Assembly: GCF_009982895.1 (NCBI RefSeq)
Contig: NZ_WXZL01000004.1
Location: 62,001-126,000, forward strand
DNA: 64,000 bases
From: Deinococcus alpinitundrae
GTDB taxonomy: Bacteria > Deinococcota > Deinococci > Deinococcales > Deinococcaceae
Reading direction: 5' to 3'
Shown here: piece after piece, positions 1-8,278 of the stretch
Layout of the letters: each line of letters begins with the position of its first letter
Numbering within the stretch: position 1 is the stretch's first letter
Notes under the pieces: model-generated
Told to the model about the DNA's origin: nothing
What the model saw: only the letters and a program-made list of their open reading frames with translations
Databases searched by the model: none
Position numbers and translations under genes: made by a program

Positions 1-877
1 CCCGCAGACCGGACGCGCCGAAGGCTTCACGCAGCGCTCGGTTGGCCGCCACCCCCCCCGACACCACCACCGTCCGGCGGTCCAGATCGTGGGCCGCCCG
101 CAGGGTCACTTTCAGTAGGTGCTTGACCGCTACCGCCTGAAAACTGGCCGCCAGGTCTTCCCCACTGGCCCCGGCCCGGTGCGCCAGCAGGGCCGCCGTC
201 TTGAGGCCGCTGAACGAAAAGTCGTAGCTGCTCTGGCCGGTCATCGGCTCCTTGAAGGTGACGCCCCTGGGGTTGCCGCGCTGAGCCGCCTCGGCGATGG
301 CCGGGCCGCCGGGATAGCCCAGGTCCGCCAGCCGGGCGATCTTGTCGAACGCCTCGCCCGCCGCGTCGTCGCGGGTCGCCCCGATCAAGCGGTACTCGCC
401 CACCTGGGCCACGTCGAACAGATGGGTGTGGCCACCCGACACCACCAGCGCCAGATACGGCGCTTGCAACTCGGCCTCACTGGCCGCCGCGAAGATGTGA
501 CCCTCCAGGTGATGCGCGGCGTAGAACGGCACGCCGAGCCCCTGCGCCAGGCCCTTGCCGTACATCAGCCCCACCAGCAGCGCTCCCACCAGACCGGGGC
601 CGGAAGTGGCCGTCACCGCGCCGAGATCAGCCACTTTGACACCCGCTTCCTTCAGGGCGTCTTCCATCACCGCGTCGATACGCTCCACGTGTTCGCGGCT
701 GGCGAGTTCCGGCATCACCCCGCCGTAGGACGCGTGAACCGTCTGGCTCCAGATGCGGTTGGCCCGCACCTCCACCCGCCCGCCGGGGTACAGCGCCACC
801 ACGCCCACGCCAGTATCGTCGCAGGAGGTGTCGATGCCCAGAATGAGCAGGGGGTCGTTCAGCGGCTGGGGCGTCAT
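1..877 (-). CDS. tsaD: tRNA N6-adenosine threonylcarbamoyltransferase TsaD (partial)
   Basis: TsaD transfers the threonylcarbamoyl group from threonylcarbamoyl-AMP to A37 of ANN-decoding tRNAs. About 292 N-terminal codons are visible; the C-terminus lies beyond the left edge, since the family is usually about 330-340 residues. The N-terminus reads LILGIDTSCDDTGVGVV, the family signature, followed by the metal-binding HHLEGH motif and, near the edge, SGGVAANRALRE. The ATG at 877 is preceded seven bases upstream by TAGATT (885-890 on the other strand's numbering), so the message is probably leaderless. Two 28-bp repeats and a hairpin lie just upstream. Identification is secure. Confidence 0.95.
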   Translation of the reverse strand, partial: MTPQPLNDPLLILGIDTSCDDTGVGVVALYPGGRVEVRANRIWSQTVHASYGGVMPELASREHVERIDAVMEDALKEAGVKVADLGAVTATSGPGLVGALLVGLMYGKGLAQGLGVPFYAAHHLEGHIFAAASEAELQAPYLALVVSGGHTHLFDVAQVGEYRLIGATRDDAAGEAFDKIARLADLGYPGGPAIAEAAQRGNPRGVTFKEPMTGQSSYDFSFSGLKTAALLAHRAGASGEDLAASFQAVAVKHLLKVTLRAAHDLDRRTVVVSGGVAANRALREAFGASGLR

Positions 878-908
878 GGACGGCAATCTAGCAGAGGTGC
901 CCGCGCAC

Positions 909-968
909 CATGCTGCTCAGAAACCTTGTTGTTAAAGAGCCATGTTGCTCAGGAACCTTGTTGCCAAA
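909..968. repeat. Two tandem 28-bp imperfect repeats upstream of tsaD
   Basis: Copies at 909-936 and 941-968 share the pattern CATGYTGCTCAGRAACCTTG followed by TTG, two variable bases and AAA. The period is 32 bp and they differ at four positions. They lie between the tsaD promoter and a hairpin next to tRNA-Ser. They encode nothing recognisable and could be a protein-binding site or a small dispersed repeat. Confidence 0.75.
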
Positions 969-1012
969 CAAACGGGGCCGCACCCTGAACACTGGTACGG
1001 CCCCGTTTGTTT
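966..1012. terminator. Perfect 15-bp inverted repeat, probable terminator of tRNA-Ser
   Basis: Arms AAACAAACGGGGCCG (966-980) and its exact complement (998-1012) enclose a 17-base loop. The hairpin starts 16 bases beyond the tRNA-Ser 3' end and its distal arm ends in TTTGTTT when read from the minus strand, so it fits a tRNA terminator. The symmetric A and T flanks could let it work in both directions. Confidence 0.7.
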
Positions 1013-1027
1013 ATCTGACTCTTTTTG

Positions 1028-1117
<90 letters not shown>

Positions 1118-1160
1118 AGCGCCATCTGAAACCCACTTTGCCCAGACGTGAGCGAGGCGA

Positions 1161-1189
1161 AGTGTAGCACGCGCCCACAGCGCCTTCAA
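1161..1189 (-). promoter_or_regulatory. Sigma70-type promoter of tRNA-Ser
   Basis: On the minus strand TTGAAG (1184-1189) and TACACT (1161-1166) are separated by exactly 17 bp. The predicted transcription start falls about 35 bases before the mature tRNA 5' end at 1117. Confidence 0.7.
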
Positions 1190-1267
1190 GAGTCAGCTCC
1201 AGCGGCACTGCCCACCTGCTGCTCCCCCATTCATCGGGGTCAAAGTCGGCGGCGCTACAGTACACGG

Positions 1268-1324
1268 ATGCTCCGCTTCCTTTCGCTGCTGGCCCGCTTC
1301 GCTGATTCTCAGCGGCGGCCATGA
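1268..1324 (+). CDS. 18-residue leader peptide overlapping the murJ start
   Basis: An ATG at 1268 opens an 18-codon frame, MLRFLSLLARFADSQRRP, whose TGA overlaps the murJ ATG as ATGA. TACAGT at 1256-1261 sits six bases before this ATG, the same spacing seen at other leaderless genes in this window, whereas murJ itself has no clear ribosome binding site. This suggests that ribosomes load on the short frame and re-initiate at murJ. The peptide itself is not recognised. The alternative is that translation starts only at murJ and the frame is fortuitous. Confidence 0.5.
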   Translation: MLRFLSLLARFADSQRRP

Positions 1325-2919
1325 CGACGCCCGAAACTGCCGACACGCCCGCTTCTGAGGCCACCCTACCGCCCGCCCCAGTGCCGCGCTCGGCCACCCG
1401 CAACACCTTAATTGTGATGGCCGGGACACTCGGCTCGCGCTTATCGGGGGTGGTGAGGCAGCAGCTCATCAACGGCTTTGGCAACGAACTGCTCGACGCC
1501 TTCACCATCGCCTCGCGGGTGCCCAATCTGTTTCGTGAGCTGCTGGCCGAGGGCGCACTGGTCAACTCGTTCATCCCGGTCTACAAATCGCTCTCTTCCG
1601 GCGAGAAGAGTCAGCTGGCCCGCGCTTTCTCTGGCGCCCTCATCGGCATCAACCTGATTCTGATGGTGCTGGGCATTCTGGCCGCGCCCTGGATCGTCAG
1701 CTTGCTGGTCGCCAGCAACGCCAACGTGGACACCGGACTGGCCGTTTACATGACCCGCCTGGTGATGCCGTTCCTGACCCTGATCAGCCTGGCCTCGATC
1801 GCCATGGGCCTTCTCAACGCCGACGAGCATTTCCGCGAGTCGAGCTTCGCGCCGATTGCCTTCAATGCCGTATCCATCGTCATCTTGCTGATCGCCACGG
1901 TGCTGTTTCCGCACTCGGCGACCTGGCTGGCGCTCAGCTGGCTGCTGGGCGGACTGGCGCAACTGCTCATTCAGCTTCCGGCGCTGCAACGCTACGGCCT
2001 GCTGCCCACCCCGCAGCTGATGACCCACCCGGCGCTGGGGCGGGTGCTGGTGCAGATGGCTCCCTTTACCCTGACCACCGGGGCGCGCCAGATTCTCAAC
2101 ATCTATGTGCAGCGGCTGCTGACCAACGCGGCCCACTTTCCGCCGGGCACCGCCTTCGCCTACAGCAACGCCGAGACGCTGTTCACGATGGTCAACGGGC
2201 TGTTCGTGGTGAGTCCGGCGCTGGCCCTCTTTCCGCGCTTCTCGCAGCTGGCCGCCGATGCCGACTGGAGCGCCTTCAAGGAACTGACCTACAGCACCCT
2301 CAGAACCGTGACCTTTCTGGCGGCCCCAGCAAGCGCCCTGCTGGTGGCGCTGGCGGGCTACGCCATCGGCATTTTCGACTTGCGCGGCAACATGCCGCTC
2401 GACCGCTTCACCTCCGGCACCCTGATCCTGACCGGGTGGGCTGTGGCCCTGGTCCCCTGGGCCATCAACACCGTGCTGCTGCGCACTTTCTATGCCCGGC
2501 AGCGCACCCGCGAGGCGGTGGTGGTCAGCGCGGTGGGATTCCTGCTGGAAGTGCTGCTCTACAACCTCGTGGTCCCCAGATGGGGATTGATCGGCTTCGG
2601 CATCTCCACGACCATCTCGGGCCTGGGGGTCGGCGTGGCGCTGATCTATCTCTACGGACGGCAGCTCAGCTTCTCGGTGCCGCCGCTGGCCACCTACCTC
2701 GCCCGTGTGGTGGGGCTGGCCGTCATCGCCGGGCTGATCGCCAGACTGGTGTCGCTGCCGTTTCCCGCGCCCGGCCCCGGACAGTTGCCGCTGAGCGTGC
2801 TGGTGCTGGCGCTGGCGGGCAGCGCAGGGCTGGCAAGTTACCTGGGACTGGCGGCCGCACTCAACGTGGGGCAGGCCAGGGACTTGATCGGCAGCGTCCG
2901 GCGGCGTATGGGGCGCTGA
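1321..2919 (+). CDS. murJ: Lipid II flippase MurJ (MviN family)
   Basis: MurJ moves lipid II across the cytoplasmic membrane for peptidoglycan synthesis. The 532-residue product has the family length and many hydrophobic helices. The N-terminal block GTLGSRLSGVVRQQLINGFG and the following DAFTIASRVPNLFRELLAEG are hallmark MviN sequences, with the Arg and Glu residues that line the cavity. The start overlaps the stop of a short upstream frame (ATGA), so translation may be coupled. It follows tRNA-Ser in divergent orientation. Confidence 0.95.
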   Translation: MTTPETADTPASEATLPPAPVPRSATRNTLIVMAGTLGSRLSGVVRQQLINGFGNELLDAFTIASRVPNLFRELLAEGALVNSFIPVYKSLSSGEKSQLARAFSGALIGINLILMVLGILAAPWIVSLLVASNANVDTGLAVYMTRLVMPFLTLISLASIAMGLLNADEHFRESSFAPIAFNAVSIVILLIATVLFPHSATWLALSWLLGGLAQLLIQLPALQRYGLLPTPQLMTHPALGRVLVQMAPFTLTTGARQILNIYVQRLLTNAAHFPPGTAFAYSNAETLFTMVNGLFVVSPALALFPRFSQLAADADWSAFKELTYSTLRTVTFLAAPASALLVALAGYAIGIFDLRGNMPLDRFTSGTLILTGWAVALVPWAINTVLLRTFYARQRTREAVVVSAVGFLLEVLLYNLVVPRWGLIGFGISTTISGLGVGVALIYLYGRQLSFSVPPLATYLARVVGLAVIAGLIARLVSLPFPAPGPGQLPLSVLVLALAGSAGLASYLGLAAALNVGQARDLIGSVRRRMGR

Positions 2920-3032
2920 GGGCGCGGGCCGCTTCACTCAGCTGCACTCGGCAAGGGCCGACCTGCCACATCTGACTCAGGGTTGCCAACCCGAAACGTG
3001 CAACGGTACTCACCTGTAGGCTTTTGTGCATA

Positions 3033-3062
3033 TTGAGCATCTGAGCAAGATCATGGTAGGCT
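3033..3062 (+). promoter_or_regulatory. Candidate promoter for the 73-residue gene
   Basis: TTGAGC (3033-3038) and TAGGCT (3057-3062) are 18 bp apart in the 200-bp gap after murJ, about 60 bases before the next start codon. This is a sequence match only. Confidence 0.35.
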
Positions 3063-3121
3063 CAACGCGACTGGTGTGGGCGACCCTGCCCCTGACGACC
3101 CGGCTCTGCCTCAGGAGAGAG

Positions 3122-3343
3122 ATGCCCAAGAAGGAACGCAAGCGGCTGCAAGTGGTGATCAGCGAGGAGCAAGACGCGCTGCTGACCAAGACCGCCTATG
3201 AACTCTCCAGCCCCGAGCGCCTCATCTCGAAAAGCGAAGTGGTGCGCCTGGCCATCGAAAAGATCGCCAAGGAACTCGGCGACGGCGAGCAATTCGACGA
3301 GTACCGCGCCCTGCTCGACGCCGACGATCTGCGCGACGACTGA
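3122..3343 (+). CDS. Small putative ribbon-helix-helix-like protein
   Basis: A 73-residue charged protein. It starts at the ATG at 3122 because AGGAGAGA (3113-3120) precedes it, although the frame stays open further upstream. The N-terminus KERKRLQVVISEEQDALL followed by SKSEVVRLAIEKIAKEL has the beta-strand/two-helix pattern of CopG-type DNA-binding proteins, with an acidic tail. It lies 72 bp before the quinoprotein kinase gene in the same direction and could regulate it. The function is inferred from pattern only. Confidence 0.7.
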   Translation: MPKKERKRLQVVISEEQDALLTKTAYELSSPERLISKSEVVRLAIEKIAKELGDGEQFDEYRALLDADDLRDD

Positions 3344-3415
3344 TCGGCTGGGCTGAGTTGTTCAGCTGGGCAGGCAAGCTGACCCCTGCCGCCCGGCAAG
3401 CTACACTCAGCTTCT

Positions 3416-5332
3416 ATGCCGCTGACCGGAGGCCGGACCCTGAGCGGGCGCTACCTGCTGCACGAACCCATCGGCGAGGGCGGCAGCGCACAGGTGTTCC
3501 GGGCCACCGATCTTCACCTGGGGCGCGACGTGGCCCTCAAGGCGCTGCACGAACACGTGCATTTCCTCGACCGCGAACGCTTTTTGCGCGAGGTCCGCAT
3601 TCTGGCGCGGCTCTCACATCCCGGCGTGGTGGCGATTCACGACCTGGGCCAGGACGACGGGCGCGACTTTTTTACCATGCCGCTGCTGACCGGTGGGCCC
3701 ATCAGTTCGCTGGGGCCGCTGGAAGACGCGCCGCAGAGCCTGGAGCGCTTTCTCGACGCCGCCGCCTTCGTGTCGGGGGCGCTGGGTCACATCCACAAGG
3801 AGGGGCTGATTCACCGTGATCTGACGCCCGGCAACGTGCTGCTGGGCGAGGACGGCCTGCCGCGCATCATGGATTTCGGGCTGGTGTCGATGAGTGAGCA
3901 CACCCGCCATCTGACCCGCAGCGGGGTCACGCTCGGCACACCGCAGTACATGGCCCCCGAACAGGCACGCAGCAGCGGGGTGGGACCCAGCAGCGACCTT
4001 TACGCGCTGGGCGCGGTGCTCTACCGGGTGGCCTGCGGCTCGCCGCCGTTCGTCGGCGACAACGACCAGAGCGTCTTGTTTCAGCACGTCTACGAACAGG
4101 TCCCCGATCCGCGCGACCTCAATCCGGCGGTTCCTGACCACGTGGCCGAGATCCTGCTGCACCTGCTGGCCAAGAGGCCCGAGCAGCGCCCACCCACTGC
4201 CCAGGCGTTGGCTGATTTGTGGGTGCAGGCCAGAACCGACGCCCGCGCCGGGGCCGCCGCCCAGTACCGGGGTGGGCGCACCCGCAGCGGCGCGCAGGCC
4301 AGCGGCCCGGCCTGGCCCGCCCAGTTGCGCGCCCGCTGGACGGCGGCGCTCCCCGGCGAGGTCACCTGGCCCTCGGCGGTGGTGGCGCACGGGGGCCTGC
4401 TGGCCGTCGGCACCCGCAGCGGCCACCTGGCGCTCATCAGCAGCAGCGGCGACCTGCACGCGACCCTTCCGGCAGGCGACGAGGTGACGGCCCCAGCCAC
4501 CTTGACCGGCGACAGCGTCATCTACGGCGCGTGGGACGGCGCGCTGCGGCGCTCGGGCGTGGACGGCGTGGCCCAGTGGACCCATCAGACCCGCGCCGAG
4601 CTGACCGGTGCGCCGACCCTGTGGGGCGAGCGGGTGCTGGTCACCTCGCGCGACGGGCACCTGCACGCCGTCAATGCCAAGAGCGGCGAACTGGCCTGGG
4701 CTTACCGCACCGACGGGCCGATTGCCGCCTCGCCGCTGATCTGGGGTGGGGCCGCCCTCATCGCCGACGAGAACGGCTGGCTGCATGCCCTGGACGCAGC
4801 CAGCGGCACCCAGCTCTGGAAAGTCGAGGTGGGGGTCACGCACGCCACCCCCGCGCTGATCCCGCTGGGCAACGGCATGAAGCGGCGCGGCGAGGCGGCC
4901 CTGATCATCGCCACCTGGAAAGGCGAGGTCCACGCCCTGCACCTTCACATCAAGTCCGGGCGGGCCAGCCTCGCGCCGGAAGCGGTGCTGTGGAGCTACG
5001 ACCTGGAAGACGAGGTGTGGGCCGCGCCCGCCGTGCAGGGCAGTACGGTGGTGGTGGCCGGGTGGGGCGGACAGGTGCGGGCGCTAAGTCTGGAGGGCGG
5101 CGACGACGTGTGGGCGCACCGACTGGAGGGCCGGGTGACCGCCAGTCCCGTCATCAGCGGGGCGCACGTCTACCTGGCGTCCGAGGTGGGCGAACTGTGC
5201 GCGCTGAACCTGCACACGGGCCGGGTCGTCTGGCAGCAGCGTGAGAGCGGCGGCGTGCAGGCCACCCCGCTGGCCGACGGCGGCAGCCTTTACGTCGCCT
5301 TCATGGACGGCACCCTGCGGGCTTACCGCTGA
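3416..5332 (+). CDS. rqkA: Ser/Thr protein kinase with PQQ-type beta-propeller (RqkA-like)
   Basis: A 638-residue protein with an N-terminal Hanks-type kinase and a C-terminal propeller. Kinase motifs: glycine loop GEGGSAQVF near residues 20-28, Lys42, Glu59, HRDLTPGN (133-140), DFG (153-155) and APE (180-182). From about residue 300 on there are repeated blade motifs such as [17 protein letters not shown], typical of PQQ/YfgL repeats. No transmembrane helix links the two parts, so it is probably cytosolic. The layout matches D. radiodurans DR_2518 (RqkA), a PQQ-responsive kinase linked to radiation resistance; orthology is inferred. TACACT lies eight bases before the ATG, so the message is probably leaderless. 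Confidence 0.85.
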   Translation: MPLTGGRTLSGRYLLHEPIGEGGSAQVFRATDLHLGRDVALKALHEHVHFLDRERFLREVRILARLSHPGVVAIHDLGQDDGRDFFTMPLLTGGPISSLGPLEDAPQSLERFLDAAAFVSGALGHIHKEGLIHRDLTPGNVLLGEDGLPRIMDFGLVSMSEHTRHLTRSGVTLGTPQYMAPEQARSSGVGPSSDLYALGAVLYRVACGSPPFVGDNDQSVLFQHVYEQVPDPRDLNPAVPDHVAEILLHLLAKRPEQRPPTAQALADLWVQARTDARAGAAAQYRGGRTRSGAQASGPAWPAQLRARWTAALPGEVTWPSAVVAHGGLLAVGTRSGHLALISSSGDLHATLPAGDEVTAPATLTGDSVIYGAWDGALRRSGVDGVAQWTHQTRAELTGAPTLWGERVLVTSRDGHLHAVNAKSGELAWAYRTDGPIAASPLIWGGAALIADENGWLHALDAASGTQLWKVEVGVTHATPALIPLGNGMKRRGEAALIIATWKGEVHALHLHIKSGRASLAPEAVLWSYDLEDEVWAAPAVQGSTVVVAGWGGQVRALSLEGGDDVWAHRLEGRVTASPVISGAHVYLASEVGELCALNLHTGRVVWQQRESGGVQATPLADGGSLYVAFMDGTLRAYR

Positions 5333-5485
5333 GTGACTCACATCCAAGCGGCCCTGAAGCGCGTATATCTGAATGTAAGGTCGCGAAGAAGCCGCAAGCT
5401 GGCGCTGATCCATTCAGCCGCTCCATTCTTTCATCTGGAACCAAGCGGCCCCGCTTAGACTCTAACGAGACGGAGGAAACACCTG

Positions 5486-5803
5486 ATGCCCAATTTAGGA
5501 ATGCCCGAAATTCTATTGATCCTGGTGGCCGCCCTGCTGGTGTTCGGCCCCAAGAAACTCCCCGACCTGGGCCGCAGCCTCGGCAACGGCATCCGCGAGT
5601 TCCGTAAGGGCACCCAGGGCCTCAAGGACGAGCTGGAAGGCAGCTTCAAGGAAGAGAGCACCCCGGTGGTCGCAGCCGCCAACGCCCAGACCATTCTGGC
5701 CCCCGCCGCGCCCGCTGCCGTCGTGAACGCAGCAGCACCGGTCGCTGAGCCTGTGGCCGCGCCCGTCAACCTGCACAAGGAAGGCGAAGCGCACCAGGCG
5801 TAA
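5486..5803 (+). CDS. tatA: Sec-independent translocase subunit TatA/TatE
   Basis: TatA oligomers form the transport element for folded twin-arginine substrates. The 105-residue protein has a short N-terminal membrane helix (EILLILVAALLVFGP), the conserved FGPKKLPDLGRSLG hinge and amphipathic helix, then a charged and Ala/Pro-rich tail. GGAGGAAA lies about ten bases before the ATG. The gene stands alone, without tatC nearby, and is followed by a strong bidirectional hairpin. Confidence 0.93.
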   Translation: MPNLGMPEILLILVAALLVFGPKKLPDLGRSLGNGIREFRKGTQGLKDELEGSFKEESTPVVAAANAQTILAPAAPAAVVNAAAPVAEPVAAPVNLHKEGEAHQA

Positions 5804-5827
5804 GCGTTCAATTTTCATCCGAAACAC

Positions 5828-5867
5828 CAAAGAAGGGGCCAGCCAGATCGGCACGGCCTCTTCTTTG
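5828..5867. terminator. Bidirectional terminator between tatA and the VWA gene
   Basis: Arms CAAAGAAGGGGCC (5828-5840) and GGCCTCTTCTTTG (5855-5867) pair along 13 positions with one G-T wobble and a 14-base loop. The convergent genes on either side both end within 30 bp. Confidence 0.8.
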
Positions 5868-5879
5868 ACTGCCCGCCTC

Positions 5880-8147
5880 TTACTTCACCGTGAACGGCAA
5901 GCTGTAGAGCGTCGGATTGGGGCTGGCCTGCTCGCTGGAGTAACGCAGCTCGTACTCGCCCGGCTGATCCGGCAGGCTCAGGCTGCCGGGATTGCCGTCA
6001 CGGGTATAGAAGTACTTGGTGTAGGTGCCCACCGGATCGCCCTTCTTGACGATGGTCACGTAGTCGCCGGGGTTGTTCGGGCCGGTCCATTTGATCTGCA
6101 CACTGCCGCCGTGCGGGCCGCTGGCAGGCGCTTCGAGCTTGTAACTGCTGGCGGTCAGGGTCAGGGGCCGGGTAAACAGAGTCGGGTTGGGCGAGGTGCC
6201 TTCGGTCGAGTAGCGCAGCTCGTACTCGCCGGGCACAAGTGGCGTCTGGAGGCTGCCTGGGTTGGCGTCACGGGTGTAGAAGTACTGGGTATACGTTCCG
6301 ACGGGCGCACCCTTGGGCACGATGGTCACGTAGTTGCCGGGATTGTTGGGCCCGGTCCAGATGACCCTGACTTTGCTTCCAGCAGCAGCGCTGGCTGGCG
6401 CGTCCAGACTGTATGTATCGTTGGTCTTCTGGGTGGTCAGGGTAATGGGCAAGCTGGCCAGGGTCGGATTGGGACTGATGTCCTCGGTGGAGTAACGCAG
6501 CTCGTATTGACCCGGTTCGGCAGGCAATTGAAGACTGCCAGGATTCCCGTCGCGGGTATAGAAGTAGGTGGTATACGTCCCCACTGGCGCACCACTCTTG
6601 ACAATGGTGACGTACTCTCCAGCGTTGTTTGGCCCCGTCCACTTGACGGGAAGCGCAACGCCCACGCTCGCCGTTTTCGGAGCCTCCAGAGCGTAGCTCC
6701 CCGCCTTGACCGTGATGGAGCGGCTCGCCATCGTCCGGGCCGAGTTGTCGCTGGAGTATCTGAGTTCGTAGTCGCCCGGCGTGAGCGGCACGTCGAGTTT
6801 GCCGGGATTGGCGTCTTTGGTGTAGAAGTACGAGGTGTAGGTGCCCTCGGCGGCCCCCTTGGGCACGATGGTCACGTAGTCGCGGTCGTTGTTGGGGCCT
6901 GTCCAGCTCACCTGAATCTGGCCGCCGCCGACAGCGCTGGCCGGGCCGTCCAGGCTGACCGACGTCCGCCGGGGCGTAAACGGTGCGCTGCGACCCACCA
7001 CCCGCGTGCTGCCGTCGGGGTTGGCGAGCAGGTAGCGGGCCTCATACTCAATTTCTTCGTCCGGCACCGTGAGTTGCAAGCTGCCCGACGCGCCCGTCAC
7101 GTACTGGTAATCGAGGTAGGCATTGTCAGGGTCGGTCTTCTGAGCGATGGTGACCCAGTTGCGCGTGCCCGCCGGGGCCGCCGAGAAGTTGACCGTCACC
7201 TTGCCGCCCGCCACCGGGGGCACGGGAGAGACGTCGAGCCTGACGGCCCCCACCTTGCCGACCTCGAAGGTGAAGGTGTTGGGCGAGCCAACCGCCACGC
7301 TTAGGCCGCCGAACTGCTGCGTGCCCGACTCGGCGCTCTCGACCTGGGCCGAGTAGACACCCGGCATCAGCGATCCGCCGTAGCTGCCGCCGCTGGCCGC
7401 GAGCGCGGTGACCGGGCCGCCCAGGGCCGCCTGGAAGCTGACTTTGGCCCCCAGCGTGAGCGGTACACCACCGGACGTCAGCTTGACCGTCACCGGCAGC
7501 AGCGCCGACACCGGCTTGACAACCTGCTGGGTGGCGCGGCCCAAAGCTGAGGCGAGCTGCGCGCCCGACTGCACGTTCTCAAAGGTGCCGATGCCCGTGA
7601 AGCTCTTGCGGGCCGCGTCGCTCAGATCGATGCCGATAATCCGCAGATCGACCTCGATGCCGCGCTGCTTGAAGGCGTCGAGCACACTGCTGAGCTTGCC
7701 ACTGCAGGACTCCTGGCCGTCGGTGACCAGCACGATCAGTTTCTTGCTGGCGTCGTTGGGAAAGTCGAGCGCCGCCTGCTGAAGCGAGTAGGCGATCGGG
7801 GTGGCTCCCCTGGGCCGGGTCTGGGCGACCTGGGCTTGCAGGGCCGCCCGGTTGACGCCCTGCATCGGCAGCACCAGCGCCGAGTCGGTGCAGGCCGCCG
7901 CGCCGGAGGCCACCTGCGCGCCGTAGATTCGCAGCCCCACATTCAGGCCGGGGTCGTCCGGCAGGCCAGCGATAAAGCTCTGCAACACGTCCTTGGCCAC
8001 GTTGATGCGGCTCTGGCCGTCCGGCAGGCGACTGAACATGCTGCCCGAGGCGTCCAGAATGAGCTGAACCGAGGTGCTGGCCTGGGCCTGCGCCAACCCC
8101 AACGTGAGTGCGCCAAGGGCCAGAGAAACAAGGAAGCATGAGCGCAT
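5880..8147 (-). CDS. Secreted VWA-domain protein with five C-terminal repeats
   Basis: A 755-residue exported protein. The ATG at 8147 is preceded by CGGAGG and opens a signal peptide (SCFLVSLALGALTLGLAQAQA). Residues 26-210 form a von Willebrand A domain with an intact MIDAS motif DASGS (32-36), Thr in GATPIAY and DGQES. From about residue 303 there is one degenerate copy, then four close copies (about 397-481, 484-571, 578-666, 668-755) of an 88-residue module containing WTGPNN, DYVTIV, GTYT, YFYT and YELRYS. The modules look like beta-sandwiches that bind a ligand or pack as a stalk. This points to a cell-surface adhesion or sensing protein; the ligand is unknown. Confidence 0.85.
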   Translation of the reverse strand: MRSCFLVSLALGALTLGLAQAQASTSVQLILDASGSMFSRLPDGQSRINVAKDVLQSFIAGLPDDPGLNVGLRIYGAQVASGAAACTDSALVLPMQGVNRAALQAQVAQTRPRGATPIAYSLQQAALDFPNDASKKLIVLVTDGQESCSGKLSSVLDAFKQRGIEVDLRIIGIDLSDAARKSFTGIGTFENVQSGAQLASALGRATQQVVKPVSALLPVTVKLTSGGVPLTLGAKVSFQAALGGPVTALAASGGSYGGSLMPGVYSAQVESAESGTQQFGGLSVAVGSPNTFTFEVGKVGAVRLDVSPVPPVAGGKVTVNFSAAPAGTRNWVTIAQKTDPDNAYLDYQYVTGASGSLQLTVPDEEIEYEARYLLANPDGSTRVVGRSAPFTPRRTSVSLDGPASAVGGGQIQVSWTGPNNDRDYVTIVPKGAAEGTYTSYFYTKDANPGKLDVPLTPGDYELRYSSDNSARTMASRSITVKAGSYALEAPKTASVGVALPVKWTGPNNAGEYVTIVKSGAPVGTYTTYFYTRDGNPGSLQLPAEPGQYELRYSTEDISPNPTLASLPITLTTQKTNDTYSLDAPASAAAGSKVRVIWTGPNNPGNYVTIVPKGAPVGTYTQYFYTRDANPGSLQTPLVPGEYELRYSTEGTSPNPTLFTRPLTLTASSYKLEAPASGPHGGSVQIKWTGPNNPGDYVTIVKKGDPVGTYTKYFYTRDGNPGSLSLPDQPGEYELRYSSEQASPNPTLYSLPFTVK

Positions 8148-8278
8148 GGGCAAACCTCCGAAGACAGACAGGGTGAAAGCGGAGTGCGGCGGACAAAACA
8201 GCTTGGGAGCGAAGTTAATGACCACCTTAACACTTCCAGAGTTTGGTGAGGAGCCGTGCTGTACGCGATACTGGCCGG

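Noticed and set aside
1441..2937. Long antisense frame opposite murJ and similar ones opposite kinase, helicase and ABC genes
   Set aside because: These arise from high GC and codon bias; their products are Gln/His/Arg/Gly-rich with no domain, while the sense frames carry complete motifs.
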